Source: Wenzhouxiangella sp.
GTDB taxonomy: Bacteria > Pseudomonadota > Gammaproteobacteria > Xanthomonadales > Wenzhouxiangellaceae
Direction: 5' to 3'
DNA length: 8,017 nucleotides
NCBI GenBank assembly: GCA_007121485.1
Contig: SKKM01000181.1
Location: 1 to 8,017, forward strand
The translations under genes were made by a program, and so were the position numbers. Shown piece by piece: positions 1 through 5,108 of this stretch. Below the pieces are notes generated by a model. The model worked only from the letters and a program-made list of their open reading frames with translations, did no database searches and had not been told where the DNA came from. The first letter of the stretch is position 1, and the number at the start of each line of letters is the position of its first letter.

Positions 1-10
1 CGGCCCGTCC

Positions 11-1246
11 TCATTCGGCGAGGCTGGCGTCCAGCTCTGCAACGGTAAACGGCTCGATCGCCTTGAGGATCGCGGTCTTGCTCATGTCCCGTCGCAGGTC
101 GAACAGGGCCAGCGACTGCGCCGGGTCCACGGACTCAAGTGCTTCGAAGTTGATGCGCTCGAAATCCCCTCGTGTCGCCTTGACGCTGAAAAGGGCAACG
201 CGACCGCTCCTGCCGGTCGCTGGATCGATCGCTTCAACCAGGCCGGTCACCAGCGCGGCCTGCGCGGTGGGTAGCCGTGCAAACACCTCGCCCAGCACCC
301 GCAGGGCCACCCCGTGGATGTATTCGCTGTAAATCCGGCGCTTGCGCCTGACTCCCAGTTCCCTTTTCAGGATTCTGAGTTGATTGCCGTGGACTGACCA
401 CTCCTCGCAGGGAAACTCCTCCGCATCGGGCAAGCACAGCTCGACGGCTATGCTTCTCGAGTCTTCGCCGAGATCGAAGCCGACTTCCGTTTCCTGCGGC
501 CAGGGAATCCGGCCCAGGTGGTCGGCCAAGACCTCGGTCATGATCTCCAGGTCGCTCCACACCCCTTCGAGCTCGCGACTGCGGCGCGCGGATTCAGCCG
601 CCTGAAACGCCTCCCGGGCGGCGGCCCAGGCGCCGAGTTCGCTTTTGTACCGATCCCGACGCGCCTGGTTGCGGGCGGCCAGAGCTCGCCTGGCCGGCGG
701 CCAGATCAGCGTCCACCAACTGCCCTTCAGCTCTGCCGGCCGCGCCGGTTGGTCGAGGTCGAAGTCTCGCGGCGTGAACTCCGGCGTGGCCCTGGGGGCC
801 GGCGTGCCGAGCTGAATCCGGGTCAGCGCCTCGAGTGCCTGGTTGTGCCGGGCACAGTGCTCCTCCAGGACGGCTCTGAGCTGGTCTCTGGCCGCTGTCC
901 GGAGCCGGGCCTGCACTTCCGCCGGGATGGGATCTCCGTTCTGGTGCACCAGCGTGATCCGGCCGCTGTCCTCCAGGCGTACCGTGACCTCCAGCCTGGT
1001 GACGTCCGCGTCCCCGGCCAAGCCCCGCCGGGTGGAGCCGGATGACGAGCGAGAACGACCCCGGCGATTGAGTTTTTCGCGATAGGCCAGACCGGTGCCC
1101 GGCAGGCCGGCATGGCCGAAGATGCCGCTGGGCGTCGCGCTGACCCGGGCGCCGCGCACGCCGGCCGAGACGCCGATGCCGCGTTTGCTGGCAACCAGGT
1201 TCAATCCTGGAGCGATCCTGACGCGACGCTGAAACCTGAACCCCAT
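11..1246 (-). CDS. DUF4236 domain-containing protein
   Basis: The 411-residue product begins with a recognisable DUF4236 domain (about residues 1-58): a start of the form MGFRFQRRVRIAPG, followed by a glycine-rich stretch containing SKRGIGVSAGVRG and a GLPGTGL motif. The function of DUF4236 is not known. Residues about 60-75 are a basic, serine-rich linker. Residues about 90-240 are largely helical and charged, possibly coiled coil, with one Trp-rich patch (GSWWTLIWPP). The C-terminal third looks like a folded alpha/beta domain with no family I recognise. There is no signal peptide or clear membrane segment, so it is probably cytoplasmic. The start lies 47 bp downstream of the FGE-like gene's stop on the same strand, suggesting co-transcription. 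No strong Shine-Dalgarno precedes it; the start was chosen because the DUF4236 domain begins exactly there. Confidence is high for the gene and domain, none for function. Confidence 0.85.
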   Translation of the reverse strand: MGFRFQRRVRIAPGLNLVASKRGIGVSAGVRGARVSATPSGIFGHAGLPGTGLAYREKLNRRGRSRSSSGSTRRGLAGDADVTRLEVTVRLEDSGRITLVHQNGDPIPAEVQARLRTAARDQLRAVLEEHCARHNQALEALTRIQLGTPAPRATPEFTPRDFDLDQPARPAELKGSWWTLIWPPARRALAARNQARRDRYKSELGAWAAAREAFQAAESARRSRELEGVWSDLEIMTEVLADHLGRIPWPQETEVGFDLGEDSRSIAVELCLPDAEEFPCEEWSVHGNQLRILKRELGVRRKRRIYSEYIHGVALRVLGEVFARLPTAQAALVTGLVEAIDPATGRSGRVALFSVKATRGDFERINFEALESVDPAQSLALFDLRRDMSKTAILKAIEPFTVAELDASLAE

Positions 1247-1293
1247 CTCTCAAATCTCTGCTGCTGCTTGGCGGGCTCGCAGCCTGCGAATCC

Positions 1294-2799
1294 TCACAGG
1301 TCGCGGGCAACGCGGAAGCCGACCCGCATGTCGGTTGAATCCTCGGCGCCGGACACGCGAAAGGCCGAACGCGACATGTCCGGCGTGCTGCTCCAGGAGC
1401 CGCCGCGGATGACGCGCTGGGTGCAGCCGGGGTTGATCCAGGCCGAACCATCGACGGGGGCGCGCACGAAGCTGTCGTGCCAGCAGTCCTCGGTCCATTC
1501 CATGACGTTGCCGCCCATGTCGTACAGGCCAAAAGGGTTGGCCTGCAGCGAGGCCACCGGCGCCGGGCCCCAGAAGCCGTCGCTGTAGCGCGGGAAGGCG
1601 ACGCTCCAACGGCTGTTGGTCGGCGAGATATCGCCGTCGCCGGTGAGGTTTTCCAACGGCTCGGTCGGCGAATCGTCGCCCCACCAGAAGCGCGTCTGCG
1701 TGCCTGCACGCAGGGCGTACTCGAATTCCGCTTCAGACGGCAAGCGGTAGGGCCGGCCGGTCCGCTCGGCCAGCCAGTCGGCGTAGGCCGCGGCATCGCG
1801 CCACGAGACGTGGATCACGGGCAGATCCGGCTCCGCCTCGCGGCCCAGGTAGTCATGCCGCCAGTTGATCCGGTTGCGTCGGGTCATGCGTCCCGGGCGC
1901 GGCTCGTAAACCCGGGTCCAGCCGCGGCGCTCGGCGTCGGTCTGGTAGCCGGTATGCTCGATGAAGCGAGCGAATTCCGCCACCGTGGTCTCGGTCCGGG
2001 CCAGGGCGAAGCCGCGCTCGAAGGTCACCCGGTAGCGGGGACCTTCGTGGCTCTGGCGGCCGGGCTCGTTGTCGGGCGAGCCCTTCATGAAACTGCCGAC
2101 CGGGATCACCACCATGGTCGGACCGTAGTCGTCGAGATCTCGCATCGGATCGGAGAAAATCTGGCCCGGGCTCAGCGCGCCGTACAGGCGCGCGGCGATC
2201 AGGCGGCCACGCACGGCTTCCAGCCGCCCGCGCTCCATGCCCATGGCCACCAGTTCGGTAAGCCGCTCGTCGGCCTCGTCGAAACGGCCCTCGGCGATCA
2301 GGTCCTGCACCGCCTGTTCGGCCGCTGCCAGTTTCTCGTCTCGAATCCGCACGATGCGGGCCTCGGCCCAGGCCATCAGCAGGGGGTCTGCGGCCAGGCC
2401 CCCGGCACGCTGGACCAATCGCTTGGCGGCTTCATGGTCAGACTCGCGGGCCAGCACGGCGGCCTCGTCGACCAGCTCGCGCTGAAGCTGCCGCAGGCCG
2501 CCCAGGGCCGCGATGTGGTCCGGCTCGATCTCGAGCACCTCGCGATAGCGGTCTGCCGCGCTGCGTCCAGGGGGTGAGAGCAGCCAGCCGCGGCTCCGCG
2601 CCGCTTCAGCCTGCTCGAGCAAGGCGACGATGACGGCGTCTTCTGGTTCAGCCGACCCCGCTTCCAACCGGGGCGAAAAATCCGTCTCGGGCTCGTCGAC
2701 AAGCGCGAGCGCCTGCCCGGCCAGCGCCGCACAAGCCAGGGCCCACAACAGGACGACAATCAGCGGTATCGGCGGTCTGGGTGAATGTCTGGCAATCAC
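1294..2799 (-). CDS. Exported FGE/SUMF1-like domain protein lacking the catalytic cysteines
   Basis: Read from a GTG at 2799 this gives 501 residues. A signal peptide is visible (MIARHSPRPPIPL, then a hydrophobic run ending AGQALA), so export to the periplasm is predicted. Residues about 60-215 are helical and TPR-like, rich in Ala, Glu and Arg. Residues about 227-501 form an FGE-sulfatase (SUMF1/EgtB/PvdO) domain: MVVIPVGSFMKGS, ETTVAEFARFI, PVIHVSWRDAAAYADWL, YRLPSEAEFEYALRAG, NPFGLYDMGGNVMEWTED, RVIRGGSW and GFRVARDL are family hallmarks. At the positions of the copper-binding cysteine pair of true FGE (human C336/C341) there are serines (about S471 and S476), so formylglycine synthesis is unlikely. 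An in-frame ATG at 3000 would add 67 basic, non-conserved residues, hide the signal peptide and overlap rnd; a promoter-like sequence at 2878-2906 also lies inside that extension. No clear Shine-Dalgarno precedes the GTG. The gene heads a probable operon with the DUF4236 gene. The true substrate or partner is unknown. Confidence 0.85.
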   Translation of the reverse strand: MIARHSPRPPIPLIVVLLWALACAALAGQALALVDEPETDFSPRLEAGSAEPEDAVIVALLEQAEAARSRGWLLSPPGRSAADRYREVLEIEPDHIAALGGLRQLQRELVDEAAVLARESDHEAAKRLVQRAGGLAADPLLMAWAEARIVRIRDEKLAAAEQAVQDLIAEGRFDEADERLTELVAMGMERGRLEAVRGRLIAARLYGALSPGQIFSDPMRDLDDYGPTMVVIPVGSFMKGSPDNEPGRQSHEGPRYRVTFERGFALARTETTVAEFARFIEHTGYQTDAERRGWTRVYEPRPGRMTRRNRINWRHDYLGREAEPDLPVIHVSWRDAAAYADWLAERTGRPYRLPSEAEFEYALRAGTQTRFWWGDDSPTEPLENLTGDGDISPTNSRWSVAFPRYSDGFWGPAPVASLQANPFGLYDMGGNVMEWTEDCWHDSFVRAPVDGSAWINPGCTQRVIRGGSWSSTPDMSRSAFRVSGAEDSTDMRVGFRVARDL

Positions 2800-2877
2800 A
2801 ATGCAATCTGGTCTGGTTGTGGTCTGGCTGCGCCGCGGCGTCCCTTGGGACTGCTTGCTCGCCCGGGCCGACTTCGC

Positions 2878-2906
2878 ATTATCCGGAAAACGGCGCGCGC
2901 TGACCA
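2878..2906 (-). promoter_or_regulatory. Predicted sigma70-type promoter for the FGE-like/DUF4236 unit
   Basis: On the minus strand, a GATAAT -10 box (2878-2883, 5/6 to consensus) lies 17 bp from a TGGTCA -35 box (2901-2906, 4/6). This predicts a transcript start near 2871 and a leader of roughly 70 nt before the GTG at 2799. Its position inside the longer reading frame supports the shorter protein. It is a consensus match by eye and has no experimental support. Confidence 0.45.
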
Positions 2907-2948
2907 CCGTGCCGCCATCGCGGTGCCACGGCGCTGACCGCTTTCGCG

Positions 2949-2954
2949 TATGCT
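2949..2954 (+). promoter_or_regulatory. Possible -10 element for rnd
   Basis: TATGCT (4/6 to TATAAT) ends 9 nt before the ATG at 2964. If used, the transcript would start within about 2-3 nt of that ATG, giving an essentially leaderless mRNA. This agrees with the absence of a Shine-Dalgarno upstream of the ATG. No convincing -35 box is found at 16-18 bp. Confidence 0.3.
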
Positions 2955-2963
2955 CCACGCTGA

Positions 2964-4112
2964 ATGAAAGCCCCCTTGTCCATGCTGCTCCCAAGCTCAT
3001 CTGTCAGTGATCCGGATCGCCGGCACGCCGAAAACGCCGTGGCCGAGGCGCGCCTGGTTTCGAGTGCCGAACGTCTTGATTCGTGTGCCGAGGCGCTGGC
3101 TTCGGCAGAAGCCCTGGGGCTGGATACCGAATTCGTGCGCGAGCGGACCTTTTACCCGCGCCCCGGCCTGGTCCAGGTCAGCGATGGCGACACGGTCAGC
3201 CTGCTGGATGCCGTCAGCCTGCCGCACATGGCAGCCCTTGGCCGGCTGCTGGACGCAGGCGGACAGGTCAAGATCCTGCACAGCGTGGGAGAAGATCTCG
3301 AAGTGCTGCGCCTGCTCACCTCGACCCTGCCCCGCCCCCTGTTCGACACGCAGATCGCCGCGGCCATGCTCGGATTTCCGCTGCAGTGCCGCTACGAAAA
3401 CCTGGTCGCCGAGGTGCTGGCGGTGGAGTTGCCGGGCGGCAAGGCAAGGTCCGACTGGTGCAAGCGACCGCTGACTCGCGACCTCACCACCTATGCGGCC
3501 CAGGACGTGATCTGGCTGCCCCGCCTGTATTCCATCCTGGCCGAGGCCTTGGAAGTCAAGGGACGTCTGGCGTGGCTGCGGGAGGACTGCGACCGCCTGG
3601 TGGCGGCGGCTCGGGATGATGTCGACGACGCTCCCGTCGTGCGCGTCAAGGGAGCCGGCAGCCTCAATGAGGATCAACTTGAGATTCTGGTGCGCCTGGC
3701 CGAATGGCGCGATCGAGAGGCGCGCCGGCGGGATCTGCCGCGCAGCTTCGTCATGCGCGACGAGTTGATGATGGCGCTGGCTGCCAGCGCACCCGGCGCC
3801 GAGCGCGAGCGCCAGCTGCGGGCGCTGCCGCCGCCGGTCCTTCGCCGTTATGCCGACGCCCTGTCCGACCTGCTCGCGGACACGCCGCTGAGCGAGTTCG
3901 AAAGACCGTCGGCGCTGCTCCCGCTCAGTCCCGATCAGCGCGAACGCATCAAGCAGTGCCAGGCCGCCGTCACGACAGTGGCCGCCGACATCGGGGTGGA
4001 ACCGGCTCTGCTGGCCAGCCGGCGCGAGATCACGCGCGTGGTGCGCGGCGAACGGCCGGACTGGTTGGACGGATGGAGAGGGCAGCTGCTCGGTGAAATC
4101 TTCAAGGACTGA
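2964..4112 (+). CDS. rnd: Ribonuclease D
   Basis: The 382-residue product is a DEDDy-family 3'-5' exoribonuclease that trims the 3' ends of tRNA precursors and other small structured RNAs in the cytoplasm. The Exo I motif is LDTEFVRERTFYPRPG (D54, E56), Exo II is ILHSVGEDLEVL (D111), and Exo III is TYAAQDVIW (Y177-x3-D181), so all metal-binding residues are present. An HRDC nucleic-acid-binding domain follows at about residues 233-305 (LNEDQLEILVRLAEWRDREAR). Length is close to E. coli RNase D (375 aa), but the N-terminus is about 26 residues longer before the first catalytic Asp. Alternative starts are an ATG at 2982 and a GTG at 3039, the latter matching E. coli spacing; none has a clear Shine-Dalgarno. 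The stop is 45 bp before a tRNA-Arg locus, whose transcripts are plausible substrates. Confidence 0.93.
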   Translation: MKAPLSMLLPSSSVSDPDRRHAENAVAEARLVSSAERLDSCAEALASAEALGLDTEFVRERTFYPRPGLVQVSDGDTVSLLDAVSLPHMAALGRLLDAGGQVKILHSVGEDLEVLRLLTSTLPRPLFDTQIAAAMLGFPLQCRYENLVAEVLAVELPGGKARSDWCKRPLTRDLTTYAAQDVIWLPRLYSILAEALEVKGRLAWLREDCDRLVAAARDDVDDAPVVRVKGAGSLNEDQLEILVRLAEWRDREARRRDLPRSFVMRDELMMALAASAPGAERERQLRALPPPVLRRYADALSDLLADTPLSEFERPSALLPLSPDQRERIKQCQAAVTTVAADIGVEPALLASRREITRVVRGERPDWLDGWRGQLLGEIFKD

Positions 4113-4115
4113 GCG

Positions 4116-4217
4116 GCCCGGTCCGAACCCTCAGTCTGCTACCATTCCCTCGCCCCTGCCCCGGTAGCTCAGGGGATAGAGCGACCGCCTCCTAAGCGGT
4201 AGGCCGCAGGTTCGAAT
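4116..4217 (+). repeat. Direct repeat copy 1 (tRNA-Arg promoter plus 5' part of the gene)
   Basis: This 102-bp block matches 4297-4398 with one mismatch (C at 4204 versus T at 4385), at an offset of 181 bp. It spans from a GCCCGG hexamer just after rnd to the end of the tRNA T-loop (TTCGAAT). The near identity indicates a recent or conversion-maintained duplication. Confidence 0.95.
4140..4145 (+). promoter_or_regulatory. -10-like element of the broken tRNA-Arg copy
   Basis: TACCAT (4/6 to TATAAT) is 12 nt upstream of the tRNA start and is followed by a C-rich discriminator, as is common for stable RNA genes. The same element precedes the intact copy at 4321-4326. No good -35 match is seen. 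Confidence 0.35.
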
Positions 4218-4302
4218 TGCGCGCCAGGCGCGCAATCGCTGGCGCCGCAGGCGACAGTCCGAAGGACAAGCGGCCGTAAGGCCGCGCAGCAATCCTGCCC
4301 GG
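4158..4302 (+). pseudogene. Interrupted, 3'-truncated tRNA-Arg(CCT)
   Basis: Bases 4158-4217 reproduce the tRNA-Arg(CCT) from acceptor 5' strand through D-arm, anticodon arm (loop CTCCTAA) and T-loop, with one change in the variable loop. After TTCGAAT the gene is interrupted by 73 bp (4218-4290), then resumes as AATCCTGCCCGG (4291-4302). Instead of completing the acceptor as GGGC-ACCA it runs into the upstream sequence of the second copy. The 5-bp T-stem could still pair across the insert (4206-4210 with 4294-4298), but acceptor pairs 2 and 3 are lost and no CCA is encoded. A functional tRNA is therefore unlikely. It keeps its own upstream region, so it may still be transcribed, possibly reading through into the intact gene. 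Confidence 0.85.
4218..4290 (+). repeat. 73-bp hairpin-cluster element inserted in the tRNA-Arg T-loop
   Basis: The insert is a run of short inverted repeats. First is a perfect palindrome with 10-bp arms about a central A (4216-4236, using two bases of the tRNA). Next is TCGCTG/CAGgCGA with one bulge (4236-4254), then GTCC-GAA-GGAC (4257-4267), then GCGGCC-GTAA-GGCCGC with a GNRA-type tetraloop (4270-4285). It is flanked by AAT on both sides (4215-4217, 4291-4293), which may be a 3-bp target duplication. ATTGC/GCAAT (4216-4220, 4289-4293) and TGCGCG/CGCGCA (4218-4223, 4283-4288) mark inverted ends. It encodes no protein and resembles a REP/MITE-like dispersed palindromic element; the family is unknown to me. 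Confidence 0.65.
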
Positions 4303-4398
4303 TCCGAACCCTCAGTCTGCTACCATTCCCTCGCCCCTGCCCCGGTAGCTCAGGGGATAGAGCGACCGCCTCCTAAGCGGTAGGTCGCAGGTTCGAAT
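4297..4398 (+). repeat. Direct repeat copy 2 (tRNA-Arg promoter plus 5' part of the gene)
   Basis: This is the partner of 4116-4217, identical at 101 of 102 positions. The left boundary is a GCCCGG hexamer that in the tRNA gene itself also occurs at the 3' acceptor/T-stem junction (4402-4407). That suggests the duplication joined at this microhomology. Confidence 0.95.
4321..4326 (+). promoter_or_regulatory. -10-like element of the intact tRNA-Arg gene
   Basis: TACCAT lies 12 nt before the mature 5' end at 4339 and is followed by a C-rich stretch. It is identical in the duplicated copy. The -35 region is not recognisable. Confidence 0.35.
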
Positions 4399-4414
4399 CC
4401 TGCCCGGGGCACCA
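4339..4414 (+). tRNA. tRNA-Arg (anticodon CCT)
   Basis: A complete 76-nt cloverleaf. Acceptor GCCCCGG pairs with CCGGGGC, D-stem GCTC with GAGC, anticodon stem ACCGC with GCGGT around loop CTCCTAA (anticodon CCT at 4372-4374). T-stem GCAGG pairs with CCTGC around TTCGAAT. The 3' end is ACCA, so CCA is encoded. It reads AGG codons. It is the intact member of the duplicated pair, and its 3' end is only 7 bp from the stop codon of the convergent FMN reductase gene, with no terminator hairpin between them. Confidence 0.97.
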
Positions 4415-4421
4415 CTCCCTC

Positions 4422-4964
4422 CTAACCGCGAACAAACGCGACAAACCCCTCCAAAAACTCCGCAACCTGCTGCCGCAACTTACCATCCACATCGCCACCT
4501 TGCGGCATCAGCTGATCTGCCTTGGAGATCCGCAGGTAATCGGGATAAAGATTGCAGCCCAGCTGGCGCAGGTTGATCAAGGAACCTGCTTGCGCGAATG
4601 CGGTTCCAAAAGCCCCGGGAGTGGCGCCGGCCAGGGCCGTGGGGCGATGCCCGAAGGTGGGCTTCATTTCCGAACCCGGGCGGGTAAGCCAGTCGAGCGC
4701 GTTCTTTAACACACCCGGCATCCCGGCATTGTATTCAGGGGTCACGATGATCATGCCGTCGGCCTTCTTGATGCGCTGGCGCAGCGACTCTACCCCGGCA
4801 GGGATGCCCTGCTGCTCTTCGAGGTCTCCGTTGTACAAGGGGATCTCGTGCAGCATGGCCTTGTCAATCTGGGCTCCGTCCGGCGCGACCTCGATCATCA
4901 GGTCGATCAGGCGGGTATTGAGCGAAACCTTGCGCAAGCTTCCGCTGATGGCGATGAGCTTCAT
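4422..4964 (-). CDS. NAD(P)H-dependent FMN reductase (flavodoxin-like)
   Basis: The 180-residue product belongs to the NADPH-dependent FMN reductase family (ChrR/YieF/azoreductase-like), cytoplasmic flavoproteins that reduce FMN, quinones or other electrophiles. The flavin phosphate-binding loop is GSLRKVSLN (residues 8-16). The second hallmark is TPEYNAGMPGVLKNALDWLTRP (PEYN at 76-79), which contacts the isoalloxazine and the dimer partner. Length matches the family (about 175-190). The ATG at 4964 was chosen because the domain begins there (MKLIAISGSLR) and a strong Shine-Dalgarno (AGGAAGG) precedes it; a longer in-frame extension to 5066 has no conserved sequence and runs over the fabI promoter. 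It diverges from fabI and converges on tRNA-Arg. The physiological substrate cannot be decided from sequence. Confidence 0.92.
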   Translation of the reverse strand: MKLIAISGSLRKVSLNTRLIDLMIEVAPDGAQIDKAMLHEIPLYNGDLEEQQGIPAGVESLRQRIKKADGMIIVTPEYNAGMPGVLKNALDWLTRPGSEMKPTFGHRPTALAGATPGAFGTAFAQAGSLINLRQLGCNLYPDYLRISKADQLMPQGGDVDGKLRQQVAEFLEGFVAFVRG

Positions 4965-4967
4965 GTG

Positions 4968-4974
4968 CCTTCCT
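4968..4974 (-). promoter_or_regulatory. Ribosome binding site deciding the FMN reductase start
   Basis: AGGAAGG on the minus strand, 3 nt (CAC) before the ATG at 4964. It supports the 180-residue form over the upstream in-frame start at 5066. Confidence 0.75.
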
Positions 4975-4992
4975 ATGCTGAAAACCACGCGC

Positions 4993-4998
4993 ACTCTA
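4993..4998 (-). promoter_or_regulatory. Possible -10 element for the FMN reductase gene
   Basis: TAGAGT on the minus strand (4/6 to TATAAT), about 29 bp upstream of the ATG. That would give a short leader containing the Shine-Dalgarno. A -35 match 17 bp away is poor (TGCGCC, 3/6). Confidence 0.25.
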
Positions 4999-5061
4999 CA
5001 CTTAAGGCCGCGCTCGGCGCATGAAGGGCCGACGCGGCAGCATGCGCCCGCCCGTGGGCAG

Positions 5062-5067
5062 TACAAT
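5062..5067 (+). promoter_or_regulatory. Predicted -10 element of fabI
   Basis: TACAAT (5/6 to TATAAT) predicts a start near 5074 and a leader of about 35 nt that contains the AAGGA ribosome binding site. The -35 region is weak by eye. Confidence 0.45.
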
Positions 5068-5096
5068 CGGGTCGATCAACTATCAGAACAAACGAC

Positions 5097-5101
5097 AAGG
5101 A
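5097..5101 (+). promoter_or_regulatory. Ribosome binding site of fabI
   Basis: AAGGA with 7 nt to the ATG at 5109, in agreement with the family's N-terminus beginning MGxLxGKxALIxGVA. Confidence 0.7.
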
Positions 5102-5108
5102 TCGAATC

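Larger units (their letters stand above)
2800..2963. other. Divergent intergenic region between the FGE-like gene and rnd
   Basis: These 164 bp separate two divergently transcribed genes. They contain the predicted minus-strand promoter (2878-2906), three of the five TCTGG repeats that straddle the GTG start (2776-2827), and a TATGCT -10-like hexamer (2949-2954) facing rnd. No RNA gene or riboswitch is recognisable. Confidence 0.5.

Noticed and set aside
518..1045. Long open frames antisense to the DUF4236 gene, the FGE-like gene (1477-2577) and ppiD (6141-7538)
   Set aside because: At this GC content, frames opposite real genes stay open by codon bias. Their translations are low-complexity, Arg/Gly/Pro- or Gln/His-rich, and show no family motifs, while the opposite strand encodes clear domains.
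2799..2799. Lipoprotein processing of the FGE-like protein at the cysteine in its hydrophobic segment
   Set aside because: The residues before that cysteine (A-L-A) do not fit a lipobox with Leu at -3; a standard signal peptidase site (ALA) occurs a few residues later.
2776..2827. The TCTGG repeats as a CRISPR array
   Set aside because: The repeats are only 5 bp and the intervals are far too short for spacers; no cas gene is present.
4158..4302. A self-splicing intron within the first tRNA-Arg copy
   Set aside because: The 73-bp insert is far too short for a group I or II intron, sits in the T-loop rather than the anticodon loop, and the joined product would still lack a proper acceptor end and CCA.
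4158..4414. The repeated tRNA-Arg sequence as attL/attR of an integrated element
   Set aside because: Integration duplicates the 3' end of a tRNA; here the 5' part and the upstream region are repeated, the interval is only 79 bp, and there is no integrase.
4965..5066. N-terminal extension of the FMN reductase to an ATG at 5066
   Set aside because: The added 34 residues are Cys/Arg-rich without conservation, overlap the fabI promoter region, and a strong AGGAAGG site specifies the ATG at 4964.
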